A stretch of DNA of 64,000 nt, taken from assembly GCA_032622095.1 (NCBI GenBank), contig CP136068.1:119835509-119899508 (forward strand), in the 5' to 3' direction. Below, in pieces: positions 22,072-33,671 of this stretch (position 1 is its first letter; every line of letters begins with the position of its first letter). The position numbers and the translations under genes were made by a program. Origin of the DNA: Siphonodentalium dalli. Lineage: Eukaryota > Mollusca > Scaphopoda > Gadilida > Siphonodentaliidae. The notes under the pieces were generated by a model. The model saw only the letters and a program-made list of their open reading frames with translations. It did no database searches and was not told the origin of the DNA.

Positions 22072-24576
22072 ATGCAACACCGCTTATTGAAATTTAGATC
22101 AAACGTATACGCACGCGATAAGAACGGAATAGAACAAGCTATGCGCGATTATGATAATATCGTGAATTCTGTTAATGCCACCGCAACTCAATTTGTTAAA
22201 AGTAAAAATAAACAAATGCAAAGGAAACGTAAATGGTTTGATGCAAAATGCAAAGAATTCAAAAAACATATGAAGCACGCGAGTAAAGAAATGAAGCGAT
22301 ACCCTCGCAATGCAGATCTCCGAAATGAGTTTTTCTCAGCTAAAAAAACTTATAAAAGAGAAACAAAAAAGAAATCAAAATTGTATTATCAGGAAATATC
22401 GGAAAACCTGGATGATATTGAGACAAGTGACCCTTCGGAATATTGGCGTATAATTAATGGTCTTAGACCACGAAAAGTTGAAATGAATTATTTGCACCCT
22501 GATGAATGTGTAGATTTTTTTAAAGAACTTTTATGTAAAGAAATAATTCCACGAGACGAAAATGACCGTGTGCGGGGAACGCCGTGCATAGATATAGATC
22601 AAAATATTAGCGACGAAGAGATAACATCGGAAGAAATTCTAAAATGCCTTAAGCTCTTGATAAATAGGAAATATTCTGAAAATGGAAATATTTCAAATGA
22701 ATTTCTTAAATCAGTAGTACCGGAGATAATAGATGAGACAACAAAACTGTTCAATCTAGTGTTATGTTCCGGACATTACCCTAAACATTGGAGTTTTTCA
22801 CTCATAAAGACGCTCTATAAAAAGGGAGATCGACATGATCCGAATAATTATCGCCCGATTGCTCTGACAAATAACCTAGGTAAACTTTTCAACAAAATAA
22901 TTAACACCAGGATAAATAACCACCTCGAGGAGAATGATCTGATCAGTGACAATCAGTTTGGTTTTCGGACGAATCGTAGTACAATTGATAGTGCATTTGT
23001 TTTAAATACCATTGTGAAGAAATACAAGCAGAAAAATAAGCCCATTTATGCTGCATTCATTGATTTCAAAAAAGCGTTCGACTCAGTAGATAGATCGTTG
23101 ATGTTACACAAAATACGTGATTATGGAATTTCTGGTAAAATAAATCAGTGTATACGTTCAATGTATCAAGCAAGCTACATAAGTGTGAAAACAGAGGCAG
23201 GCGTTGGACCACAACTTCTATCAACTATTGGAGTAAGACAAGGCTGTTCAATTTCACCCACGCTGTTTAAAATGTATATTGATGACCTAAGGTATTCATT
23301 TGACTCGACTTGTAATCCCGTTATTCTAAATAATCGGCCGATCAGTCATCTTTTATTCGCAGATGACCTTGTAATAATATCGGAAACGAAAGAAGGTTTA
23401 CAGAAATGCTTGAATAACTTGGAAAATTATGCAACAGATAATAGTCTCACTGTTAATGTCAATAAAACAAAATGCATGGTTTTTAGATCTCGCAAGTCAA
23501 AATATGAACCGAAATTCATATTTCGATCGAAGCCACTGGAAATGGTTGGGGATTATATGTATTTGGGTCTAAAATTCAGTGCAACTGGCAAAACGTTAAA
23601 ATCGCAGGAGCATTTGAGTGCAAAGGCATTAAAATCAATGTTTTTCCTAACACAATCTATTCCATCAAGACTTCAGCTAACGACCCCTACAAAATGCAAG
23701 TTGTTTGATAAACTAATAAAACCAGTAATGTTGTATGGTTGTGAAGTATGGCTGGGAGATGTGCCGAATCTGCATACTGATTCTTTAACTTGCGAGCAGG
23801 TTCAATTGAAATTCTGCAAAAATGTACTTTGTATAAATAGAAAAGCGTCGAACCATGCTTCTCGTGCAGAACTGGGTAGATTCCCCGTATTTCATGACGC
23901 GGTTTTAAAGAGTTTCAGATATAGGAATAAAATTTCTAAGTCAAAGCGTCATACATTAGTTTATGCGGCCTACGTTGAATCAACTAATTCGAAATTATCC
24001 ACGGAATCGTGGAATGTATTACTACTGAAGCTTGGAATCGATATTGCCGAAGACAGTGGAATTCAAGAACAAGAACTGATAAAGAAGCTGAAAATAGATC
24101 ACATTAACTGTTTTGTGAAGGACGTTTTTGATGATACGAGATCAATCGGTGGTAATAAACTAAGAACGTATCGCATTTTCAAACGCAGATATGAGGTGGA
24201 ACCGTATATTACCAATACCAAATCTGCTGACGCGAGAACTCTCTTTACAAGGTTACGCGTAAGTAATCACAAGCTTGAGATTGAGAAGGGAAGACACAAA
24301 CAGCCCCCGTCAGATATAGAGGATAGAATATGTCCTGTCTGTAGGACAAACTCGGTTGAGACCGAATCACACTTTGTTATGAATTGTTCGGCATACGAAA
24401 ACATTCGCATCAGTTGTTTCGCAGCAATAGGCGAGTATAAAACCGATTTCCACAGAATGACAGAAGACAATAAATTTAATTATATAATGGAAAATAGGCA
24501 CATTGATACCATAAATATCATATGCGACATGATCCGGTCCTTCTTTGAAAAACGGCAGATTTTATCAAGTGCATAA
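22072..24576 (+). CDS. LINE reverse transcriptase, continuous frame
   Basis: 834 codons, uninterrupted. Residue positions are approximate: basic linker rich in Lys (40-105); YRPIALTNNLGKLF at about 258; FIDFKKAFDSVD with the first catalytic Asp at about 330; GVRQGCSISPTLF at about 390; FADDLVI with the catalytic Asp pair at about 430; zinc motif CPVCRTNSVETESHFVMNC at about 754. All RT blocks are present and in order, so the copy is young even though the frameshift before it separates it from the endonuclease. In its original state it was the C-terminal part of one EN-RT polyprotein, so its annotated ATG is probably not a true start. Encoded by a mobile element, not a host gene. Confidence 0.9.
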   Translation: MQHRLLKFRSNVYARDKNGIEQAMRDYDNIVNSVNATATQFVKSKNKQMQRKRKWFDAKCKEFKKHMKHASKEMKRYPRNADLRNEFFSAKKTYKRETKKKSKLYYQEISENLDDIETSDPSEYWRIINGLRPRKVEMNYLHPDECVDFFKELLCKEIIPRDENDRVRGTPCIDIDQNISDEEITSEEILKCLKLLINRKYSENGNISNEFLKSVVPEIIDETTKLFNLVLCSGHYPKHWSFSLIKTLYKKGDRHDPNNYRPIALTNNLGKLFNKIINTRINNHLEENDLISDNQFGFRTNRSTIDSAFVLNTIVKKYKQKNKPIYAAFIDFKKAFDSVDRSLMLHKIRDYGISGKINQCIRSMYQASYISVKTEAGVGPQLLSTIGVRQGCSISPTLFKMYIDDLRYSFDSTCNPVILNNRPISHLLFADDLVIISETKEGLQKCLNNLENYATDNSLTVNVNKTKCMVFRSRKSKYEPKFIFRSKPLEMVGDYMYLGLKFSATGKTLKSQEHLSAKALKSMFFLTQSIPSRLQLTTPTKCKLFDKLIKPVMLYGCEVWLGDVPNLHTDSLTCEQVQLKFCKNVLCINRKASNHASRAELGRFPVFHDAVLKSFRYRNKISKSKRHTLVYAAYVESTNSKLSTESWNVLLLKLGIDIAEDSGIQEQELIKKLKIDHINCFVKDVFDDTRSIGGNKLRTYRIFKRRYEVEPYITNTKSADARTLFTRLRVSNHKLEIEKGRHKQPPSDIEDRICPVCRTNSVETESHFVMNCSAYENIRISCFAAIGEYKTDFHRMTEDNKFNYIMENRHIDTINIICDMIRSFFEKRQILSSA

Positions 24577-24749
24577 TAATTATAAGAACAACTTGTGAGT
24601 GAGTATACTGAATATAAATTTTGACTTAGTCGGGTTTTGTTTAATTCATGCTATTATTGTATATGTATGTTTTATATTATATGTTATATGCTTGCAACTG
24701 CCCACTGAGGTGTTATTGCAATAAAATCTTGTATCTTGTATCTTGTATA

Positions 24750-25400
24750 ATGACCTTTAATTTGATATATAAAAACCTTTGTTGGAGGGGGGGGGGGGGG
24801 TGCAGCCAACTTCTAAACTAGAGGCTTTATGAGAATTGGCCCACGGACTACAAAACAAACGACGAATAATATATAATAGGGTTGGCGAATAAAGATGTAT
24901 TCATAACGAGAAGCTGCTTCAAATCCCGTTGTGCAGCCTATCACCGCTCCAAATGGACCAACATTTCGGGTTTCACATGTACGATGCGGGTTATTTTTTG
25001 AAATTGTAGTAGAACGAAGGGTAATATCCTATTCTCACAATATAGCACAAAAGTTGACATCCAATATTTTTCTTGAGATATATTCCAAGATTAGTAGTAG
25101 AGTGTAATTATAACGTTGGACAAGGACTCGCGGATAAATGGTTTTTCATTGGAGAGGGGGTGTCCGTCTCCCTAATATATTTATTCCACACCCATTGAAT
25201 TATACCCATGTATTATAATTCAACGGAATCCAAGTCGGAACTATTCTTGTGCATGGTATGGGCGACCCTTTAGCCAAAACATACGTCGAAATAAAATAAA
25301 AATATGCAACATAAAAATCTATATGTTAGCGTCTCCACCTTAAAACAACACTTCCTGGTCTTCAAAAGAAAATCTATATTCTATACCAAGGTGAATATAT
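24750..25400. other. Unassigned sequence with a poly-G run
   Basis: A G-run lies at about 24787-24800 just past the LINE tail. No gene or clear repeat in the remainder. Confidence 0.5.
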
Positions 25401-25599
25401 TTAACCCTTTCATGACGGGAGCAGCGCTTGTGCAGCATATATAAGAGAATGCGCTGGCTTACAAGGTTAAGATAAATATTGTTAGGCCAATGTATTCTCT
25501 TATATATGCGAGGCTCCCTATGAAGACTCGCATAAAAAGAGAATGCATTGGCACAGGGATTTTTGCAAAATTTGAGGAAGTTCCAGTCGTGGAAGGGTC
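25401..25599 (+). repeat. Family E MITE, right end decayed
   Basis: TTAACCCTTTCATGACGGGA at the left. Shared core (TGTATTCTCTTATATATGCG, with its inverse ending GAATGCATTGGCACAGGG) at about 25490-25560. The right end, CCAGTCGTGGAAGGG, lacks a clear TTAA. Confidence 0.7.
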
Positions 25600-25669
25600 A
25601 TATTATAATAAACCAGTGAGTTTACCAGATTACAATAGAGGCTTTCTGTTTTTTATTTTCCATAAAGAT

Positions 25670-26161
25670 TTAAAGGCCCACGTAATTTTCGAGTCAAAGA
25701 TTATTTGTTTATAGTGACTTCATAGACGGTTTTAATAACAATCTGTGCCATAAAATATGATTAAAATACTATAATTCATCACCATTTGAAACGTCTGTCT
25801 CGGAAGATGCCCATAGAGAAATAGAAAACAGCTGAAATCATGGAAAGAATCCTCCGTTATGGCTCCCAGAATGCAACAGAATTCAAACTAAAGATGTATA
25901 TTCAATGGAAGGGGAATAACTCTATATTTAAAATATAGAGTTATTCCCATCTATTGAAAATAATACACTTTTTACTACAATCTAGATGAAAACTTAAGCA
26001 CAAAAACACGTTGGTAACTCAACAAAAACAACATGTTCACAGTTTATTACACCGTATAAGTTGATAATACAATGTTTTGGAGATTCCTCTTTTAAATGGT
26101 ATATAATGTCATATATTTTATATATGTGATCTGGGGTTTCGAAAATTAAGTGGGCCTTTAA
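25670..26161 (+). repeat. Family A TTAA MITE, full length
   Basis: TTAA 25670-25673 with AGGCCCACGTAATTTTCGAG, and right end TCGAAAATTAAGTGGGCC with TTAA 26158-26161. It has an internal inverted doublet (GGGGAATAACTCTATATTTA / AATATAGAGTTATTCCC) near 25911-25950, a small hairpin also seen in the 43444 copy. Confidence 0.88.
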
Positions 26162-26241
26162 TTACAATTTTATTGAATTTAGTTGTCAGAAATACTTCTT
26201 TTTTCTGTTCAGAAATATGTCACCTAAGTCTGAGGTATATA

Positions 26242-26535
26242 TTAAATAAAGGCACTCTGATGGTGCACATATAATCAGATTCCAACAACAGAAACATTTT
26301 TTTGAAATGCCGCTTCAGTTATCAGAATCGAGTAATTGCTCCAAAATAATGCTAACCACAGTCTACTATAGCATAAAATTTCCCAAAACCTGTTATTTAT
26401 CAACATTTTGTTCAACGGCTGACGGTTTATATATATATATATCTTTCCTCGACTCGACTCGAATCAAATACTGTTTACCCCCGAAGCCAAGGAAATAGTA
26501 ATTTGCGAGCGTTAATTCGGATTATGCATCTTTAA
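26242..26535 (+). repeat. Family B-related fragment
   Basis: Shares TCAGATTCCAACAACA, TTATCAGAATCGA, AAATAATGCTAACCAC and CTCGACTCGAATCAAATA with the diverged B copy at 40438-40899, but is shorter and decayed. Confidence 0.65.
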
Positions 26536-26843
26536 TTAAATAACTTTGAGTCGCAGCAGTACCTGCAATTCCTAAAACAGTGACTCGTTTACAATGAATG
26601 CAGTTAAGACGTTAGTGGCATAAAATCTTTTTAATTTCCATCTCTGAGAAACTGTGATTTTGTGAGTGTGGACAAATTTACCACCTCGGCAGATCGGTTA
26701 CAACAGCAGTGAGCTACAGTAAACTATAGTTGAGTATAGACTATATTCAGCGTGATCATTGCTCCACGACGAAATCGCGGTAAAGTCATCCATCGGGCAT
26801 GAAAACTATAGTAATGCCATAGTTATCGAAGTAAAACCATAAT

Positions 26844-27134
26844 TTAAAGGCCCACTTAATTTTCGAACACCCAGGTCACATTATATAAAATATATCCCCT
26901 CTATATCTTAGTTTGAATTATGTTGCATTCTTGGAGCGAGACGGCCGGAAATATGTCTGTGATTTCAGCTATTTTCTATTTCTCTACGGACACCTTCTGA
27001 GACCCAGACGTTCCAATAATGGTGATGATTTAAAGTTTTTAAATCATATTTTATGTAATATATTGTTAGTAAAACCGTATATCAAGGCACTATAACAAAA
27101 ACAATCGGTGACTCAAAAATTAAATGGGCCTTTA
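26844..27134 (-). repeat. Family A MITE with internal deletion
   Basis: Both ends are present (TTAAAGGCCCACTTAATTTT at 26844, and AAATTAAATGGGCC with a decayed TTAA at 27132), but the middle third is missing. The junction joins a CCCAGGTCACATTATATAAA block to CTATATCTTAGTTTGAATTA. Confidence 0.82.
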
Positions 27135-27238
27135 GCTATATGGCGAACTGGTGATTCACTATAATTCGAAACATGGTTTTACCATAGAATCTATGGCAAA
27201 ATTACACATGGCAAATTAAAACCATGGTTACTCTATAG

Positions 27239-27806
27239 TTAACACTTTCAGTGCTAGGGGCCGATCTCATCGGCCCTATTTTACGGTCTGTAAAATCGGT
27301 CCTAAACAAAATAATTGTTTTTTTGTTGTTTTTTTTTTGGGTTGAATTTTTTAAAAGTATGCTTAAGCATGCTATAGCGAATTTAAAAACAAACTGGATA
27401 AAACCTTAGGGGCATGTTATAACTCAAAACTATCACCAATTATTCATAGTAATAATTTTGATGCCCATGAAAAACGTAAGATTCCCTGGCACTAAACCTA
27501 CAAAATAAGTCTGTTAAAGAATATAAGAAAAAATTATTAAAATTGTAAAAAATTGTAAAAAATAATAACAAATGATGAAAAATTGTTCGGCCAATGCATT
27601 CTCTTATATATGCGAGGCGACCATAGGTCGCCTCGCATATATAAGAGGATGCATTGGCCGAACAATTTTTCATCATTTGTTATTATTTTTTACAATTTTT
27701 TACAATTTTAATATTTTTTTCTTATATTCTTTAACAGACTTATTTTGTAGGTTATACAGGGTATATGGGTTGATACAAAAATCGGACCTGGCACTGAAAG
27801 GGTTAA
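27239..27806. repeat. Family D TTAA MITE
   Basis: TTAA at both ends, with inverted termini around CCTTTCAGTGCCAGG and CCGAT. The centre is one near-perfect 259-bp hairpin (27495-27753) with the shared core at its tip. Between 27140-27238 and 27807-27980 the flanks contain repeated ACCATGGTA-like motifs, suggesting it landed in an older repeat. Confidence 0.85.
27495..27753. repeat. 259-bp near-perfect palindrome
   Basis: Symmetric about 27624, with arms of about 128 bp around a 3-nt centre (ATA between GCGAGGCGACC and GGTCGCCTCGC). Only a few mismatches (for example GAGAAT against GAGGAT). The outer limit is AACCTACAAAATAAG and its inverse. Confidence 0.92.
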
Positions 27807-29467
27807 ACCACGTTACCATGGTGCAGTTGTGAGATTGATTACATTCACCATATTTTTTACCACACAATAAATAAAGTTTTGCCACAAAAACTTTGGTAAA
27901 TCCAAACATGGTATGCAAATACCACAACATTACCACGGTAACTGTGGTTACAATATATCTACTACAGTAAACCATGGGAAATTGTGATAAATGTCTCAGT
28001 GCCATGCACCTTATAAGTTAAATCGATAACCGTCCGGCTGCCAAACCTCTCCTTTGTCTGTATCTGAACAATATAGTCTGATACAGTCAGCACAATATCT
28101 TGAAAGTAACTATATATGGATTTGTGAGAGCTCATTGCATTTTTAATCAATTGCATAAACCCGAGTCGTAGTAAGGGGTGAGGGTCTGATATATTCCAAG
28201 AAATGAGCTCTCAATATTAATACACAGGAAACAATTAATACATTGTCCGTCGTCAAAATATTTATCGCTGAAACCTCTTTATCGCCATAACAATACCATA
28301 TATGAATGAGGTCACCCGACCGTCTTGGTTGTGAGTGCATGCGTACAGCTTGGAATGGAAACTCCGTGTTATTAAAATGCCACACCAATCGATGTGTACC
28401 TTTGACATAAAACAAATATTTGCTCGACATGCGGCATATGACAGGCTCTGCAGTACGTTTTATCTGCGCGCGGGAACGGATCGCTCACGTGCACACCCAT
28501 GCACTCGTATGACTATTGTATGTATTAATTGGAAGAACACATCACCGATGGTCACTTTTTATAGGAACAAGTTAGATGGATGATATGACATTCATTTCCA
28601 ATTTACGAGGATAAAGAACTCGGATCTTATCACACAACAGACCCAGTGCGATACCTTATATATATAGTTGCTATACAGGTATGTACTTCGAGATCCGGTT
28701 TATTTGCATTGACTCACATGTCACCCATAACGTATCTTAACAGTTCAAATTCCATTGTGGTGGTAGATCATGACATGAATCTCTACCCTGGCTACCCGGA
28801 TATATCACGTATACGCAACAAGTTAAAGGGGGACTGTACACTAAATCCGGCCATTTATGGAACATCTACTTTTATACTAAACTGAACATGTGCAACAAAT
28901 GAATGTAGCAACAGTCGCTCAAGTTAGTAGCATCTTATATATAACTCATATAGAGTTTCATGTTTTAGCTTCGCGATAATTATGTTAATATCGGTAACCG
29001 CTGATTATGTTAAAAGCATTTCAATTCTTCTGAAACATTGGTAAGTATATAAATTTTGGGAAATATTTTGTGAACAATCCAGGACCAATTTTCAAATGCA
29101 TGCATTGTACATAGCTCTTAACGTAACTGGAGTGACTTATGTTTCGAAATAAGCACGAAACTAGATATCACCTGACGATATTTCTCGAATAATAGATAAT
29201 CAATATATTTTTCAGTGAATGTATGATGCAGAGTCAAATACAAATGCAAATAATATGGAAAAATTATTAATCACAAAACGCTCTCTAAATTTGAATAATT
29301 GTTTTCAACTCAAGGCTAAGTTATTCTTATTACTATATGTTAATATCATACAATATATATATTCGAGAACTGTCCACAATTTGCTGTAGATCATGGTTTA
29401 CTAGAATTTTGTCGCATCAAATAAATGAGAAATCCTTCTGGTGTGAGATTGGCTAGAAATGTATGTA
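27807..29467. other. Unassigned sequence
   Basis: No gene recognised. A small plus-strand frame at 28646-28885 (79 codons) has no domain or splice support. Confidence 0.45.
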
Positions 29468-29684
29468 TACCGTAATACCCAAAGTAATTGACCACTTAAC
29501 CACAGCAGAATTATGGGTAATTTTTCAGGATTTAGTCGGAAATATGGCTTGTTGCCATTCATCGGAAAGCTCTCGCCGAGAGCTTTCCGTTGAATGGCAA
29601 CAAGCCATATTTCCGACTAAATCCTGAAAAATTACCCAGAATTCTGCTGTGGTTAAGTGGTCAATTACTTTGGGCATTACTGTA
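29468..29684. mobile_element. 217-bp palindromic TA-flanked MITE, copy 1
   Basis: Near-perfect palindrome bounded by TA, with ends close to TACAGTAATGCCC and its inverse. Arms carry TTAACCACAGCAGAATTATG and GGAAATATGGCTTGTTGCCA and meet at CTCTCGCCGAGAG. TA duplication and CAGT-type ends fit Tc1/mariner-derived MITEs. Confidence 0.9.
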
Positions 29685-29859
29685 TGTTGTCAGATTTTTT
29701 TTACCAAAGACATTTATATCCAATTAGTCTGGTAACTTCCTCACTATACTTGAAATTGTATTTAGATGAGTCACCCGATATTCTCCTATATATTTTAGAG
29801 GTAACAACTGATTCCTGATTTAGGTACGCAAACTGCCATTACACTTGAGAATGACACTA

Positions 29860-30076
29860 TACAGTGATACCCAAAGTAATTGACCACTTAACCACAGCAG
29901 AATTATGGGTAATTTTTCAGGATTTAGTCGGAAATATGGCTTGTTGCCATTCATCGGAAAGCTCTCGGCGAGAGCTTTCCGATAAATGACAACAAGCCAT
30001 ATCTCCGACTAAATCCTGAAAAATTACCCACAATTCTGCGGTGGTTAAGTGGTCAATTACTTTGGGCATTACGGTA
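29860..30076. mobile_element. 217-bp palindromic TA-flanked MITE, copy 2
   Basis: Same structure and length as copy 1, only 175 bp away and in the same arrangement. Centre is CTCTCGGCGAGAG. Arms differ from copy 1 at a few positions. Confidence 0.9.
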
Positions 30077-31372
30077 GAAGGGTTAGAAGCTCGTGAATAA
30101 ATTTCACAATAAGTCTATAAAGGTGTTACAAGTTTATTTATATTACTGATTCCTGACACCGGCGGCCAGATACAGCAAGCACCAGGGGTCAGTATGTATA
30201 CCACACACATCGTCGCGTGTAAGGGAAATTTTAGGGAATACTAACATCCTTCCACAATAGTCAGTATATAGTCAAATTCTTATATTTGCTATACGCACAC
30301 TATAATAAATATTAATAATACTGTTCATCTCCAAACGTTAATGCTTAACAAGTCTGAGTCAACATCTGTACTTTCAGAATAAAAATTTGGTTATACTTTT
30401 ACCAAGCAGTGGAGCGATATAAAACACTGTAAAGGCACATCGCTCCATGTTGTGTTTCTTAATCTTGCCCTTTATATATACAGCCAGGCACTGCAGATAA
30501 GTGATGTGAAAGTATTATACAATGCTCAGATAATACTTTGGTGACCATATTGGTATCCATCCCTAAGAAAACTATCCATACGTACATTTACAGCCATTTG
30601 TATTATTATTGACTCATTTGATGGTTATTAAACCAACATGACTTGGTTTAAAAGCACTTAATGGACAGACAAAAGGCATTCCTAATTCCCTATTTTCATA
30701 TTTCCCCATGGTTTGTACATATTTTGCATGAAGTGTGGCACTTTTTGCATTTTCATCCACATACGGCCCAAATAGTCTACTTTGGTAAATACCGATTGGA
30801 AATTTAGGACCATACGCAAACTCTGGATATATATGTGTAATCGTTGTTCTTTCGTTCATATAACTCAGGCTGAGATGACATTTGTAGTTTGGTCACACGA
30901 TCTAGTATGTTAGCAACATGAAATATGCTACCCATGCATATCTAAGTTGTGTGGTTTTTCAAATGATTTACGTACACTATATTGACAGCAAAAACACCTG
31001 CGATTTTCCATATTACATGGAATTAAACCCATTGTACCATGCATGATATGTATGCTGAGTTTGCACCCGTTGCTATGGCAACCACAAAAAACGCCCTAAT
31101 TGTGGCCAGATCTCATTCATTGTCTACCAAACATATTCTTATAAATTATATTTTTCAGGAGCGAGGCTACATGTAAGTTATAAAAACGTATGCCTCAGTC
31201 CATTTGTATTTGTAAATATCATTTAAAAATGGTTAAAGTAAAGTATAAATTACCACGAGGAACGTATATGCCAATTTTTTTGATTTATTCACTAAAATGC
31301 ACGATTGTACACATATCCGCCAACTACCACTATATATACAGGCGGTCATACTGCAAAAATACTTACCATTTT
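30077..31372. other. Unassigned sequence with one possible small ORF
   Basis: Mostly without features. A minus-strand frame at 30614-30859 (81 codons) has protein-like composition, including the segments EFAYGPKFPIGIY and GMPFVCPLSAFKPSHVG. I do not recognise it and see no splice context. It could be a terminal exon or chance. Confidence 0.35.
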
Positions 31373-31880
31373 TAGCTCAACTTTACTTTGTAAAGTTTGA
31401 GCAATTGCCATGGCTTGGTATCCGCCGTCCGTGTGTGCGTCGTGTGCTAACGTGTGTACGTCCGTCAAAAATTTCCTTATCACGGGCTACAGGCGTACCT
31501 TTGGTCTGATCATTATGAAATTTCTCATATCTGTTGACATTGACATGTAGATGTGAAAGAGTCATTTTGGGGTCATTCGGCCATAAAAAATGGCCACCGT
31601 CAGCCATTTTGGATTTTACTCTTTGCATGACTAAATCTTTTAGCATGCACATGCACCTACAGATCACATCCTGCATCTGACCGTCACCAAACTTCATATT
31701 GATCTTCGGGTATAGATCGGAGCTATCAAATATTTTGACCGGTGGCCATCTTGGATTTAACTTTCTATACATCTCTTCATGTTGATATCTAGTAGACATT
31801 TCAACTTTCCGCATTCCTAATCGCTCCATTGATTGTAAAACATGAAATTATGCCCTCTCAAGTTGAGCTACAGTGTCATT
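31373..31880 (+). repeat. Dispersed repeat opening TTAGCTCAACTTT
   Basis: Left end TTAGCTCAACTTTACTTTG, right end CTCAAGTTGAGCTACAGTG. The TAGCTCAAC ends form short inverted repeats. The interior has CGTCCGTC-rich and AAAATGGCCACC blocks. The right end recurs inverted at 63870-64000. The 148-codon minus-strand frame inside is repeat-derived. Confidence 0.7.
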
Positions 31881-33671
31881 GATACTTTCATTAATGCCGT
31901 CACGCTAATAATTACAACAATGCTGAGAGGGAAACCTAGCATTACAATCAATGCGCACTGAACGATGATCCAATTTCGGACGGATTTGGCAGTATCGGTG
32001 GCCCACATGCAGTGATTCTAGTATATATGTATAATAATGTCACGAAGCTTACCGCGGCTATAGTTTGCGATTAAAGCTTACCGGAATGAATTTAGGCCTA
32101 TACTGGGTATATAATCTCGATGCCCCACGGCGTTTTGATTTATGATTGTATAAAGTTAGTTTGATGGTGAGATAATACACTATTCATGCGTATATCAGAT
32201 TTAAATGTGTTTCTCTATAGAACGAACTGTGACGTATAAGAAGTGGTAGCATATAGTCTCGCGCCGTCCAAAAATATTGCCTCAGATTTCACACCGGACC
32301 CACATAAAGTGGAATTGAGATATTACAAAGTGATTTCGATTTGGAATAATCTGGGTTTGTTCAATCACAGGATGTGTGTTTTATATAACAGACAACAGCG
32401 ATAGACCAATACGGAGACAGGAAATGAAACTTTATAAACATGTATAAACCAATCTTCTATTATTTCTAGCGTTCATTCCATATTATCTTCTTATATATAG
32501 AAGTGGGCATTTTATACCCTCGTTTTAAAGGAATAACAATTATTATAGAGTGGTCACACTATATACATTTGAAGCTACCCTGCATTAAATCGGCAAACCT
32601 CGTCCGATTCCGTACCGTTTCAGACTCGACTTTAATACAACGCCATGATTTGGTTATTTTTAGCTGCATGGATCAAGGGCATGCAGTCACGCCTTTTGAA
32701 TTTAGTTGTATACCGTCGATTCGTGGATATAAAACAGTTACATTAAGCATTATATAAGTTCTGCATTACAACACTGATATAAACTGGTCTATATACGCTA
32801 TCTATATATGAAATTACCGCATGGCCTAAATTGACTTACTAAGTGTATGCACGTCCAATAGCACAATAGTTGCGAGGTGAATGAACAATGAATCATATAT
32901 AGCATCATGTTTTGGTTTGTCGGTTAAAATCAATTAAAATTTACGAAAAATCCCGCCACTGGATCTGGGCGTAAAGTATGCTATAGCACAATATATCATC
33001 GGGGCTCCGACGTAAAGAAGCATTAATTATCCCAAACGATTTCACTCACTGGTTTGCGTCGAAGAAAACTTGTACTATAGTCAACATACCGCTTAATTGA
33101 AGAGACGTTATCAGCTCCAGTCATAAATTAAATTTATATCAAATTATTAACTTTGATTTTAAGATAACGTATTAACCTCATCGTTTACAGAATACATAAT
33201 CGACTCAAATTACTTATTTTTCTATATAATAATCGATGTTAGATCGCTGTTATTACCGGGAATTTATTGAAAATGGCGTACAGTACCCCTTTAAGAAACA
33301 TGTATAATACTAACTAAGACATATATTACCTGCATTATATTTTCACTGTTATAAATTAAAGTTCCCTGCGAGAAATTAGTTTCCAGGTTTTGAACTGATG
33401 CATGGGATATGATCTCTACAAGTCTGCGTGCGTAGCCAGAGTAGAAATGCATGGTATGATCTAATACGTGATATGTTTATTATTATTATTTTAGGTAACC
33501 CAGGGTAACCACTAGATAATCAATTGCGGCTCGGTGACAGGAAGGCCGGACCAGCAGTTGCCAACACGCACGTTACCACGATCTATATCTAGCTGATGTA
33601 AATTTTTCAATTCAAATCGAAAAAATAACATATTCTGGAGAGAGAAAAACGGGCAGATTTATATATCAAAG
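31881..33671. other. Unassigned sequence upstream of the LicD gene
   Basis: No repeat or coding signal supported. A TTATTATTTTAG acceptor-like site (AG 33493-33494) lies 178 bp before the LicD start and could mark the 3' splice site of a 5' UTR intron. That is a weak inference. Confidence 0.4.

Larger units (their letters stand above)
21243..24749 (+). mobile_element. 5'-truncated non-LTR retrotransposon (EN + RT), LINE-1 of the window
   Basis: A single coding strand encodes an APE-type endonuclease followed by reverse transcriptase and a C-terminal zinc motif. It is followed by a short 3' UTR and a tail of tandem TTGTATC units ending near 24749. Microsatellite-like tails are typical of several LINE clades. 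The open endonuclease frame begins after TGA at 21240 and lacks the N-terminal part of the domain, so the copy is 5'-truncated near 21.2 kb. One frameshift separates the two halves. Clade is uncertain: the RQGCSISPTLF and FADDLVI blocks fit I/Nimb-like or related groups. Confidence 0.9.

Noticed and set aside
31383-31829. 148-codon minus-strand ORF as a gene
   Set aside because: Lies wholly inside a dispersed repeat whose end recurs at 63870-64000, with no domain or signal.
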